From Magnaporthiopsis rhizophila (Eukaryota; Ascomycota; Sordariomycetes; Magnaporthales; Magnaporthaceae), in NCBI GenBank assembly GCA_003049465.1, contig PYSS01000063.1, positions 163,059-227,058 on the forward strand: a stretch of DNA of 64,000 nucleotides, read 5' to 3'. This document shows, piece after piece, positions 46,527 to 57,883 of this stretch (position 1 is its first letter; every line of letters starts with the position of its first letter). The notes below the pieces were generated by a model, which saw only the letters and a list, made by a program, of their open reading frames with translations, made no database searches and was not told the origin of the DNA. The position numbers and the translations under genes were made by a program.

Positions 46527-48143
46527 ATGTCGACACCGGGGATGCTGTATGTTACCATGCAGCCGAAGCCTGGCCTATCGCTCGATCAATTCCATGAGTG
46601 GTACAACAACGAGCACGGCCCAACCCGCCTGCGGCTTCCCCAGATCTTTACCAACGGCCTGCGGTACCGCGCAACTGACGCCCTCGAGCCGACCTTCCTC
46701 GCCGTCTACGATGTCACCTCCATGTCCCAATTGACCACACCCACCTACACAACGCTCCGCGAGAACCGGTCCGCACGAGAGGCCGAGACGATCGGACAGG
46801 TCGACGTTGTCCGCTCTTTCCTCGACCTCGTCTTGTCACGCCAAGCTCCCGACTTCGTTCCGCCTGAGGGGCTCTCGGATACGGATACGGAGGGCCGCGT
46901 GCTTGTGTCAGTTGACATGACGACTTTTGGCGCAGAGTCGGAAAGTGATATCATCAGCTGGTTCAAAGAAGAATACCTGGAGATGATCTCCAAGATACCC
47001 GGGTGGCTGCGCACCCGCCTCTACCGCACCTCGACGATTGAGGGCGGTAGCGGAGCCCCGAACCTCTTGACTCTCATCGAGTTCGCAAAAGAGAATGGCC
47101 TGGGCGGGCCGGAGCAAGTGGCCGCCGAGGCGACGCCTCGCGCTCTGAGGAACGTCAGGGAGTCGATCAAAAAGTCGAACATACGTAACTACGAGCTCTT
47201 CTACGTATTCGGCCCTGCGCCCCGCGATCTCGCTCACCTATCCTCCCTGCCGCCAGCCAGGTCCTTCAGAACCGCCGACGGCAAGACACGCACCGAAGCT
47301 GGCGAACCAGGCGTAGCAGCTATTGCGTCCCATGTCACTGCAGCAGACGGCCTCAACATCCCCTACCGTCTCGAGGGCAATCCGTCCCCCACGGCTCCGA
47401 TCGTCGCCTTCTGCAACTCGCTCCTCACATCATTCCACATGTGGGACGAGCTCGTCTCCATCGTGAAAGTCCAGCGTCCGGATCTACGCATCTTGCGGTA
47501 CGACACGCGCGGCCGGCACACCGGCACGCCAGAGACTCCTGCTACTCTGACAATGTTGGCCGACGACCTGGCGAGCGTGTTGAAGGCGCTCCGCATCCCA
47601 CGGCTGCACGCACTCATCGGTGTCTCCATGGGCGGCGCCACGACGCTCGAGTTCGCCCTGCGCTACCCGGAACTGCTGGGGCGATTTGTGGCCTGCGACT
47701 GCAACGCGACGTCGAGCGCGGCCAACACGGCGGCCTGGAAGGAGCGCATTGCGATGGCCGAGTCACCCGAAGCTGGGGGGATCGGAGCGCTGGCGGGCCT
47801 GACGGTCTCAAGGTGGTTCCACCCCGACACAATGACCAACAAGGCCGCGCTCGCGAGCGGCATGACGGACATGGTGGCTGCCAACGACGTGGGCGGGTTC
47901 AGGTACAGCTGCCAGGCACTCTGGGACTACGACCTCAAGCCGCGGCTGCCCGAGTGCAAAGTCCCCGGGCTGTTGGCGGTCGGTGACGGCGACGGCAAGG
48001 GTGCGCTGGTCAAGGCCATGGATGGGTTCAAGGGGCTCGTAGGCAAGGGCGGCGTCGAGCTTAGGGTTGTACCAAGAACGGGACACCTGCCCATGTTCGA
48101 GAATGCCGCGGCGTTCTGGAGTAGCGTCGGGGATTTCATCTGA
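46527..48143 (+). CDS. Fusion of tandem EthD-like domains with an alpha/beta hydrolase
   Basis: A single exon encoding 538 residues, starting at the ATG after CCGCC. Residues 1-100 form an EthD-like dimeric alpha/beta-barrel domain (KPGLSLDQFHEWYNNEHGP). Residues about 115-220 look like a second, diverged copy (VDMTTF...WFKEEYLEMISKIPGW...RLYR). Residues about 265-538 are an alpha/beta hydrolase of the 3-oxoadipate enol-lactonase type: nucleophile Ser367 in GVSMGG, likely Asp487 in VGDGDGKG, and His520 in RTGHLPMFE. EthD-like domains occur in ether and aromatic degradation and polyketide cyclisation, and the hydrolase in beta-ketoadipate ring-cleavage steps, so a role in aromatic compound breakdown is plausible. 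The substrate is unknown. No signal peptide, so it is probably cytosolic. Confidence 0.82.
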   Translation: MSTPGMLYVTMQPKPGLSLDQFHEWYNNEHGPTRLRLPQIFTNGLRYRATDALEPTFLAVYDVTSMSQLTTPTYTTLRENRSAREAETIGQVDVVRSFLDLVLSRQAPDFVPPEGLSDTDTEGRVLVSVDMTTFGAESESDIISWFKEEYLEMISKIPGWLRTRLYRTSTIEGGSGAPNLLTLIEFAKENGLGGPEQVAAEATPRALRNVRESIKKSNIRNYELFYVFGPAPRDLAHLSSLPPARSFRTADGKTRTEAGEPGVAAIASHVTAADGLNIPYRLEGNPSPTAPIVAFCNSLLTSFHMWDELVSIVKVQRPDLRILRYDTRGRHTGTPETPATLTMLADDLASVLKALRIPRLHALIGVSMGGATTLEFALRYPELLGRFVACDCNATSSAANTAAWKERIAMAESPEAGGIGALAGLTVSRWFHPDTMTNKAALASGMTDMVAANDVGGFRYSCQALWDYDLKPRLPECKVPGLLAVGDGDGKGALVKAMDGFKGLVGKGGVELRVVPRTGHLPMFENAAAFWSSVGDFI

Positions 48144-49512
48144 GGCTAGATTACGGTCCTGGTGCCCGGGGTAATTTTTCTTCCCTGCGGATATCGACGA
48201 ATATCCTGCGACCCCCCTGCGTGTCTTCGGGAGGGAACGGAGTTGCAGCACCGGGTCGTAGCGACCGGCCAATACTCGGGCGGCTGACTGCACATACCAG
48301 TACTATTGTACCTCAGGGCGCCGATTTACGTAGTATGTCGCAATCGACTGGGCCTTGCCAGTCTGGCCAATACCCCATGGCACACACCGTCGTATTCCGA
48401 TCCCAAGTGCCAGTTGCTGTATCGGCCGTCAAATGCGGGGTTTTTGGGGAAAGGCAAGGGGTGTTCTCTGACCGACTTTCGGCCCGAGAGTTGGTGGGTG
48501 CGGATGATTTTTTTTCTCCTTCTGCGATTCTTTCCGTTGCACGTCTGCTTTTGTGATGGTGCCGAGCATCCGGAGACAATGCGGCGGACTACCATCGCCA
48601 AGATGTAGCTGACCGGGCCGCGATGGGCCCGTGGCGGTCCAGACTTCTGGTCCTGAAGCTGGTATCGGGTCATTCTGACATGGAAGTCCAAATAAAGAAA
48701 GGTCAATTGCGGCTACCGCGCCGCAACCATCACCGTAACGGACCCGCCAGCAAAACATCTTATCGGACTAGGACGGGAACGGCGCGCGTTGGCGAGTGGT
48801 TGATGGCGGACTACGCGAAAGACTACGGGCTCGCCGCACGCTAGCTAATTCCCCCGCAAAAGAACTACTATACGTCCAGCAGCAAGTGGGTGCGGTGGAT
48901 GCACTAGAGACTCACGGTGGCGAGAGAGTACAGTTCAGCCGCGAACTGCCGACGCTGCCCCTATGATATGCTATTATCACTCGGCCCAGCTCGGTGCTTC
49001 CTCGTTGGTTTTCATGCATCTGGCACCACCCAGACGCAGACTCAGGATGCAATACCCCATCGGCGAAAAGGGGGTTGCCGCAGAGTGGAATGCTTGATGG
49101 CCTTTTAGAGATATAAGCGGTCCTGTTGATTTGGATGGTGGGGAGGAGTGTGTGATGGAAAGAAGGGAACCCCGATCACGAGAAAAAAAGGGATGATTCC
49201 CAAAAAAAAAAAAAAAAAAAAAAAAAAAACAATACGAAAGTCAATGCGAGCGCTCACAATCTCAGAATCGTGTTGCCATTTTCCAGGGCGCCGGACTAGG
49301 CGGAACCTCAATATCAGACGTCGAAGGTCAGCTGAACAAACTGAGCCCCAGCCTTTGTGGGTTTTGTTCGGGGGTAAATCCGGGTCGGCGACAGCGGGTG
49401 CTGGGGCGGGCAGCCCCATCCGATCCATTTACAATGGAAGAATGAATACCCGCCAAGTCGAAAAACGAAGAAAAGGGAACCTATCTAAAGCTTGAGCGCG
49501 GGAAATCCCTTG

Positions 49513-49548
<36 letters not shown>

Positions 49549-51907
49549 TTTTTTTTTTCAGGGGAAAATAATGACCTTTCCGCCTTGGCCCTTGGCCAAC
49601 ATTCGGCAGCTGGGTGGGACAGGCGGCCCATTTTGACATTTATTTGACCGTCTACCAGCGAATCCGCATCAAAGAAACAATCTCATGCAAGCCGAGGCGA
49701 GACGTGGCGCGAGCGGAAATACAGAGGAAAGGAAAATGTGCCGAGGTGCGGGCGGGAATGTCGGCAGGTTACTGTAAGATGTCTGGTCCGAGCAGCCGCA
49801 TGTTTGTGGTCCCAGTCGTGCGGTATTCAATCTCGTGACCAGTTTGAAGTTCGTCCCCTTATCGCAAACTGTGAATGTCGGCGTGCTCTACCCACATTTC
49901 GAGGAACGGCGACAGCCCCTGAACGGGAATGATTAAGGAGAAAAAAACAAAAGTCCTCGTGTCGTTGCTCCCAGTCAGGTTCGCGAGATGGATGTGCTGA
50001 TAGGCATGCTAAAGATGCCTGTTCACCCCACCTGCCCCAAACGACGAAACGGGGGCGTGCGGGGCCCCAAGTGGAGAAGCTGATGGGCCTCTCGAGCCCG
50101 CAAGCGAGAGGGACAAGCATAAAGGCCCGATGGCAGTTGCGACGGGAGGCCCGGGCAACAGCTATGACATCACAAGCGCGACCCGACTGCGACGCTAAGC
50201 GCGACGCCGTTTCTATCCTGTCGGTGCCAGGCTGCCCGTTTTCGTTTAGGTGTATTTGAGAAGAGAAAGACAGGAAGGGCGCGTGCGCCACGTGGAAATT
50301 CGGGGCAATTATTTGTCAATGAAACAGTTTTCCAGGTTCTTGCAGGAGGCGCGCGTGCCCGCGCTGACGCGTGAAGTGGTGTCCGCTCGGTCGATCGCTG
50401 CAGCGTTTGGACTTGGCGAATGGCAGTTGTGGTGGGGCTCGTGTGGCCCATCGGCGCTAGGAATTTGCCCCAGCCGGGGACGTCATGCACACACGATATT
50501 TTTTCCTAGCACCTACTATTCGTTCCGTTCGATTGATTTTCATTGCCAGCCATTAGGTTCCTCCTCAACTGTCTCCATTGGGCCGTTCGTACCCCGACTT
50601 CCCGGATCTAATTGAGCTAGGCGATGTCCCATTATGTCATGGTCGGTGCAGCCCTCTGACCAGCGATGCCACCCAACCCCGGACGTTTCCTGAGCCAATC
50701 CAAGTCTCCGTGCTGGCTGCATGAAGCGTGCGTCTGCCCCATCTCTTGCAGGGGGATCCCAAGCTGGGGAAGAGCTTACCCCGTGGGCTGGCATCGGCGC
50801 GACTCGGTGCAGCCGACAGGCTTAGATTTGACTCCACGGCCTCGCTGGCAGGATGGTTGTGTCCCTTCCAAGGGGGTGGCCCCACCTGATGTCCTTCATC
50901 GTCCCGACCTACCCTACCCTTCCATCCCCTCTGGCGGGAGGATTCGAGGAGGCAGAAGCATGCCACTAACATTCTCAGAAAGACCGGCCGAGCTTGAGGG
51001 GCCGCGGTAGGCCCCACCAATCACACATATGAAAGCGGATTTGATTCTGCTGGTGGCATGCTTTGCATTCGGCCCTACTCCAAAACTGCGCTCCCTCTGC
51101 ACACTGTTGTGGGGATCGGCGCCAGAGCACGATAGAGCCCAAGCCACGAGGCTCCCCAGGGATTTTCGCAACAAACGGAGAAATGGGACGCCACGGACGT
51201 TGGTGGCGCTATTGTCTCGCCTAGTCCTTGTTTCGCTCCTCGGGCTTTCCATGCCTCTTGCATCACGCCACGCTAGACATGCGTCTGTTCTTCTGACTGA
51301 TGACATGCCTTCCCCGCAGCGCTCTCCCCCAGCAGGTCTCCAAAGCTACGGCATCGGCGACGGTCTAGTGCTCGTTAGGAGAGGGGCGGAAGATGATTTT
51401 GGAATGCGTCAGTGGTGCCGAAAACCGGAGACAAAAAAGCAAACGAAAAAAGGCCCTTTTTTGGAGGTAGGTTAAGCTGGGAGCGCCGTCGTTGGAGCAT
51501 GGATGACGGGTCGCATGCTCGGCTGGCCAGTTCTAGGTGGTGCCCTGCGCCTTGATGGCGTTGCCTCGAGCGCCTTTGTCATGCCCGGTCCCTGCCCCTC
51601 TCCGCCTGCGGGGTCTCCACCCCGTGGGATAATGAACGTGGAGGCTCTCGTGATGACCCGTCGAGCCAAAGTTACTACGCAAATTGAACTGGGGGCAAAG
51701 CCTAACCCTCATCTCACCACATTAGGCTTTGGGCCCCCAGATCGGATACAAATAGGTCCCCCGATCTTCCTCTAAATTCCATTCCACCGTTCCCAGCATC
51801 CCCCATTCCCAATTTACTTTGGCACTGGTGTTTTGACCTCTTCATTGTTCGGGTCACACCACATCTTCTAGTCTTTGGCTCCCCTATCTCTCTCACACAC
51901 AAACACT
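48144..51907. other. Gene-poor intergenic DNA, about 3.8 kb
   Basis: No supportable gene. It contains a poly(A) run near 49202-49229, a poly(T) run near 49532-49558 and the promoter of the hexose transporter. Short frames on both strands have no recognisable motif. Confidence 0.55.
51608..51694. promoter_or_regulatory. CreA-type (SYGGRG) motifs upstream of the hexose transporter
   Basis: GCGGGG at 51608-51613 and CTGGGG at 51689-51694 match the SYGGRG consensus of the carbon-catabolite repressor CreA/CRE-1, 200-300 bases before the transporter start. Six-base matches are common by chance, so regulation is only suggested. Confidence 0.3.
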
Positions 51908-53600
51908 ATGGCTCGCGGCATAGTGAGGCGGCCTGAGAATGAGGCCGGCGCGGCCTGGCCCGCCATTGCGGTCGGTGCCTTTGTCGCCTTTGGCGGTGTC
52001 CTGTTCGGCTACGACACGGGCACCATTAGCGGCATCCTGGCTATGGACTTCTGGAAAAAGCAGTTCTCGACGGGCTACCTGGATGCCAACGGCAACCCCG
52101 GCGTCTCGCCCTCGGAGGAGGCAGCCGTCGTGTCGATCCTCTCTGCCGGCACCTTCTTCGGTGCCCTCCTCTCGCCCCTTTTCGCCGACACCATCGGTCG
52201 TCGCTGGGCTCTGATCGCGTCCTCCTGGGTCTTCAACCTTGGCGTCGTCTTCCAGACCGCCGCCGCCGCCCTGCCGCTCTTCCTTGCCGGTCGCTTCTTT
52301 GCCGGTCTCGGTGTTGGTCTGATTTCTGCTCTGATCCCGCTGTACCAGTCCGAGACGGCTCCGAAGTGGATCCGCGGTGCCATCGTCGGCGCCTACCAGC
52401 TGTCCATCACCATCGGTCTGCTGCTCGCCGCTGTGGTTGACAACGCGACACATCTGCACAACGACACGGGCTCGTACCGCATCCCCATCGCCGTGCAGTT
52501 CGCCTGGTCCATCATCCTCATCGTCGGCATGCTTATCCTGCCCGAGACCCCGCGTTTCCTCATCAAGCAGGGCAAGATTGATGGCGCCAAGGTCGCTCTC
52601 GGCAAGCTCCGTCGTCTGCCGGCGGACCACCCCGCGGTCGACGACGAGATCGCCGAGATCAAGGCCAACCACGACTACGAGATGAGCATCGGCAGCGCCA
52701 GCTACATCGACTGCTTCCGCGGCCCCATGCTCAAGCGCCAGCTTACGGGCATGGGCCTCCAGGCCCTGCAGCAGCTGACGGGCATCAACTTCATCTTCTA
52801 CTACGGCACCAAGTATTTTGAGAACTCGGGTCTCAGCCAGCCCTTTGTCATCCAGATGATCACTTCGGTCATCAACGTCGTCTCGACCCTCCCGGGACTC
52901 TGGGCTGTCGACAGGTGGGGCCGCCGCGCTCTCCTGCTTGGCGGTGCCGTCGGCATGGCCGTCAGCCAGTTCCTCGTCGCGATGCTCGGAACCCTGACGA
53001 CGGGCCAGGACGGCCAGGGCAAGATCCTCGTCTTCAACACGGATGCCCAGAAGGCCGGCGTCGCCTTTGTCTGCATCTACATCTTCTTCTTCGCCTCCAC
53101 CTGGGGCCCGCTCGCCTGGGTCGTCACGGGCGAGATCTTCCCGCTCAAGCACCGTGCCAAGGGCCTGTCCATCACCACTGCCACCAACGTAAGTATTTTT
53201 TGTGTCTCACTGCAGCATACTACCCGCACGCCTGCTAACTCTGCTCGAATAACAGTGGCTTCTCAACTGGGCCATCGCCTACTCGACCCCCTACCTGGTC
53301 AACTACGGCGCCGGCTATGCCAACCTGCAGTCCAAGATCTTTTTCGTCTGGTTCGCCTGCTGCTTCGTCTGCATCGCCTTTGTCTACTTCTTCATCTACG
53401 AGACCAAGGGCCTCTCGCTCGAGGAGGTCGACCTGATGTACGCCGAGTGCCCGTCGGCCCGCAAGTCTGCCGCCTGGGAGCCCACCGACAACTTCAGGCA
53501 CCGCGCCGGCATCGACACGGCCGCCCGGGAGAAGTCGGGGGCCGAGGCCGGCAGCGAGCATGGTGCAGACCATGCCGAGACCGCCGTGCCTGGAGCCTAG
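51908..53600 (+). CDS. MFS monosaccharide (glucose/hexose) transporter
   Basis: Two exons: 51908-53188 and 53256-53600, giving 541 residues. Sugar-porter signatures are clear: GVLFGYDTGTISGIL in the first helix, ADTIGRRWAL in the first cytoplasmic loop, PETPRFLIKQGK after helix 6, QQLTGINFIFYYG in helix 7, DRWGRRALLLGG in the second loop and FVYFFIYETKGLSLEEVD at the end of helix 12. Twelve hydrophobic segments are present. The sequence is close to fungal high-affinity glucose transporters of the HGT-1/RCO-3 type; exact specificity cannot be read. The C-terminal tail is short, without the long glucose-sensor extension of yeast Snf3/Rgt2, which favours a transporter over a sensor. It lies 4 kb from plant cell-wall enzyme genes whose sugar products it could import. 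Confidence 0.93.
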
Positions 53601-55991
53601 GTCTCTGGCGGCTCCATGACGTCCGCGTTGCCTGTTTGCCTCTCTACGCCTGGCTAATGACGCGGACTATGAAATGTTGATGACGCCTTTTCTTTGTTTC
53701 CTACGTATCTATCTGGCTTCCAAGGTTTTTCTTTGGCTTTGGCTTGTGGCGCTAGGCTGCTTCCCGGGATACCAGCGGATACCGCAGTTTTTTTTGGCTT
53801 GTTTGTTTCGACCGCCAGGCTAGATGGCAATGTACAACGCAATAAATAAAAAAAAAAATTGTTCAAATGATTTCGCCGCTGATGTTGCAAGTTATTCACC
53901 ACTTGCGCCACGTTTGACTACATGATGCTTTCTCCTGGGAGATAGGTCTTTATCCGATGACGTGTCGATGTAGTCGAGATCTTTGTTGCCCATCCTTCTG
54001 CACTATCAACCACCCGGAAAGTTCCCACGCCAACGCTTTTTAAGTAGCGGTATTCGATGCTTCTCATTCCGATAAGGGATTGCACGTTCAGTGTTTTTCC
54101 TTTTTTTTTTTTTTTTTCCTTCGTTCGCCGAAAAGCTTTCGTGGTGATTTCTTTTCAACGCTTTGATAGGTAGATTTGGGCTGGGAAAGACCCGTCATCA
54201 TGAAACTTATAGGTGTATTTAATCGGGGGGACCCGGAACTAGAAATCACGGGATAGAGGAGGAGGTGGCGCCTTTGGACGGCATCTCTCGTCCGACTGCG
54301 AAATGCCGCGCGCGCATCTTCTCGTCCGTCTGGTTAGTTATCCACTTAGGTAGGTTGGTATCTCCGGTTTTGCTGGCGTCGCTTCCCGCCGTCCGCGAGT
54401 CGGTCGATGACATTTACCGCGCCGTGGTTTTTTGCTCGTTCGGGAGTGACAGGATACAAGACAAGATACAACCTTATGTAAGGTAGGTGTGCTGACAACA
54501 GACTACCTACCCACCTATCTAATCTACTTGAGGAGCTTTCCCCTGATTTTTTTTCTGATCGGCCAATTTCGGAAAAGCAACCGCAGCCAGCAAAACCAGC
54601 CTTTTTTTTTTTTTTTTTTTTTTTTGTTGAAAAAGACAAAAAGCTCCTCTCCGCATGGTTTAAACCCCCCTATTATTGCCTTCCCCCTGAAGGTCTCCCG
54701 CGCATTGTCCAGGGTTGATGCCTGGGGCGCAGCAGATGAGTGGGTGTGATGAAGCGGATCGGGTGCAAATGCCGTCGAGGTTTGGCGTGCTGCAGGTATC
54801 ATCCTAACACACAAAAAGACGGGGTTGCGTATGTGCCGGCCGCTCGAAACATTTGCGGGTTCCATCGTCCATCTTTTCTTTTCTTTTCCCTTTTCGGTCC
54901 CCTGAACTTCAATAGTGCCACGGCCTCCTGACGACAGAAGCGGGCTGACTAGGCGGCTTCCTCCATGCGTGTGAACTGCCTTGCGCATTGCGTTCCTCGA
55001 AATTGATCGGTCTTGCCGGGACTACTTCGTCCCCCAGCAGTTCATTTATTTTCTGGACGAATCCGCAATCGTGTCAGTCTTGGGCGGGGCTCCCTAGTTC
55101 CGGGGCTTGGCAGGTTGAGGGTTGCACCGGACGGGATGCTCACCCATTGGCGGCGCGAGTCAGCTGTCAATGAGTGGAGGACCCGCTTCTTCCGTTAGTT
55201 GCGGCCCCTCCGCGGCAGAATGGCTGCAGGCAACTTCCGTTGATCTTTTTTTGTCAGGTTTTCTTTGTTCTCGAAGGCTGCATTTTTCGAGCCGGCGTTT
55301 TTTCCAGCCGGCGTCCTTTCGGCCGGAAATGGTACGGTTGCATCCCGAGTGGCTGTCACTGACTAGTCTGCCAAGTCGGTCGCCATCCCGCATGAGACTA
55401 CGTAAAGTAAGACGCTAGTAGGCGGCGATGCCAGCAACATGTCGCCGCCTATGAATCCATCTCCTTCGAGAGAGAGCAGGCGGGGAGGTGTTCGAGGAGA
55501 AGGGGGAGGAAACCAACAAACCTGAAGCCGGGAACTGGGCTTGCCTTGCAGATGGGGGCGAGGTGGAGAATGAAACGGGCCCTGCCCGGCAAAGACTCCC
55601 CAACTTGGCTGTCGGTCGAAATGGTGCATGGAAAGTCCCGGTCTCAGGGTCTTTTGATTGCTCCTAGCTCCAGCCATCTCCAAACCACGGTTCTGCCAAG
55701 CCGAGGACACCCCTTGTTGCTTGGTCCAAAGAATCCTTATCCAGGATAGAGAAGAGCAGGGGAGGCAGGCTGTCACCTCGTTTCCGGGCTTGCTTCAGTC
55801 GCCATATCTAATGCCATGGGTTCCGCTGTCGATCGCGATCCCTTTTTTTCGCTTGTCTTGCCTTTTGTTGTCGTGTGCGTTCTTTTCCCGGTCGTCTCTC
55901 CTCCCCGCTGTCGTCAACACAACTTGGGCAACGATCAGCATCACGTCGCCGCCGATCCCACGAGAGCCGCACGCAACGCCAAGCCCCAAAG
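53601..55991. other. Intergenic, about 2.4 kb
   Basis: No supportable gene. The first 300 bases are probably the transporter 3' UTR. A poly(T) run lies at 54602-54625 and another near 54101-54118, and a TAGGTAGGT cluster near 54349-54358. The last 200 bases are C/T-rich and probably form the leader of the PTH11-like gene. Confidence 0.55.
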
Positions 55992-57375
55992 ATGTTGAAG
56001 GAGATCTCGGAGCTGCACTCTATGGGAGGGGCAGCAGCAGGAGGAGGAATGGCCAAGAACGCGCCCGAAAGGTTGGCCGATAGCCAGGCATACATTCTCA
56101 ACAACATCTCCATCGCCTTCATCGTCCTCACCTCGGTGTTTTTGGCCCTCCGCTTCTGGGCCAAGAACCTTACGGCCGCCACCGTCCTGTACCTCGACGA
56201 CCTGTTCCTCGTGGCCGCGTATGTTGTGAACCTGGCCATGTGCGCCATGGGACTGAGTAGGGCGCACCTATTTTCCTTTTCTTTTTCTGGTGTCCTCCTC
56301 CTCGTCGAAAACATGGAGGCTGACCGACGCTCCTTTTTCTCCGGACAGTCATGACCCGTATCGGCGGCGTCGGCCAACACGTCGAGTACCTCGAAGAGCA
56401 CGACCCGTCCAAGCTGACGGGCTGGGCGCAGTGCATCCTCGCCTTTGAGCTCATCTACTTCACGTCCATGTCGCTGCCCAAGATGGCCATCGTGTTCCTG
56501 TATCTGCGCGTGCTCAACTGGAGGGGCCCCATGCGGACTGTGGCCTATGTCGTCCTGGGCCTGCTGGTGGCGACCTCGCTGTCCTTTGTCATCACCGCCT
56601 GCCTCCAGTGCCGCCCCATCGCCTTCTGGTGGGACAAGAAGCTGCCCGGCGGCGGCACGTGCATCGACGTTCAGGCCTTCTTCCATAGCCAGGCCATCCC
56701 GGGCATCGTGCTGGACGCCATCATTATCGCGATGCCCCTGCAGACCGTTTGGGAGCTGAAGCTGCCTGTCGCCAAGAGGATTGCGCTGCTGCTTATTTTT
56801 GCTGTTGGGAGCTTGTAAGTTTGCTTCCTCCATCTCTTCTGTGAACTGTCCTGATCTAACCATCGAGGTGTTGTTCTGTTAATAGCGGCATGGTTTCCTC
56901 GATAATACGTGCCATGACATTCTTCAGCACGTCCGCATTCGCCGACCGCACCCGTGAGTCACATATGCCAAGCGTTCAAATCACACCACCTAGGGATCAA
57001 CGTGTACTAACACCTGTTTCCTTTCTAGTCGCGTCGGTCGAGCTTGTTGGCTGGTCCATCATCGAGACGAGCACGTACATCATCACAAACTGCATGGCGT
57101 CCATGAGGCCGCTCGTGTCGCGCTTCGCGCCCGGGTGGCTCAAGTCGGCCGCCCGCTGGACCACGTCGGGCATCGGCGGCAGCGGCGACAAGTCCGGGAA
57201 CCGCGGCCGCATGCGGTCGTACCCGCGGCAGCAGAAGTCTTCGGACCCGCAGTCGGACGAGCTTGAGCTGACGCGGCCGCCGTCGGCGGTGCAGCTCGGG
57301 TTCCCCCGGCCGACGTCGTCGACGGCGCAGTTCGGGTGTCATACGGTAATAGAGGGCGGCGTGCGGCGGAATTGA
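55992..57375 (+). CDS. PTH11-type fungal receptor-like integral membrane protein (rhodopsin fold)
   Basis: Four exons: 55992-56256, 56349-56814, 56886-56953 and 57029-57375, giving 381 residues. All junctions are GT-AG, and the first join reads AMGLIMTRIGGVGQH. The arrangement of seven hydrophobic segments and the blocks ALRFWAKN, YLDDLFLVAAY, MSLPKMAIVFLYLRVL, CLQCRPIAFWW, PGIVLDAIIIAMP, SFGMVSSIIRAMTFF and VGWSIIETSTYIITNCMASMRPL are typical of the fungal rhodopsin-like family that includes Magnaporthe PTH11. It lacks the N-terminal CFEM domain of PTH11 itself. The C-terminal tail from about residue 295 is basic, Ser/Pro-rich and probably cytoplasmic. The ligand is unknown, and G-protein coupling is not shown for most members. 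Confidence 0.88.
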
Positions 57376-57883
57376 TAATGGAAGAAGAAGAAAAAAAAGA
57401 GTAAAAGGAAAAACGGAAAAAAACAAACAACAAAAACAAATGATAATGAACAAAGAGTCGTTGCCCAACGCAGAAGGTTTGTACGCCAGAGGGATAATAT
57501 CTAGCCAGCATAATACGACTTTAGCGAAATATTCTACTGACGGTCGGGCATAACAGGGCTTGCGCGTCCTTGATCTGTCCATTTTCTGTCCCTCTTGAGA
57601 TATGTCACGCTTCCATTTCTCTTGGGTCGCTGGCCGACCCGGACCACCTACGTGGTACTGGCATGATCGATAATTACCATGTTCTCTCGAAGACAGTACT
57701 TTCTTCTTCCGCAGATAATAAAATGCTACATACTAGACTGGATCGTGCGGAAACATTCACTGTGTTTTTTGTTTTTTTTACTTCATCTCCTCGAGAGGCG
57801 CTCGTCTCTCATTGATCCCTGGTTTGAAACCAGCGACCCCAGCGACGCCCGTGACCCCCGTTACTCCCGCGGTCCTAGTCGAG
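57376..57883. other. Convergent intergenic region
   Basis: About 0.5 kb between the PTH11-like gene (+) and the GH93-like gene (-). A-rich at its left end; no gene found. Confidence 0.65.

Noticed and set aside
33784..48143. Secondary-metabolite gene cluster around the acyltransferase and EthD-hydrolase
   Set aside because: No polyketide synthase, peptide synthetase, terpene cyclase, P450 or cluster regulator is present, and an RdRP and HET gene lie between.
51893..53152. Long open frame of 419 codons antisense to the hexose transporter
   Set aside because: Mirror frame caused by high GC at third codon positions; the sense frame has all sugar-transporter signatures.
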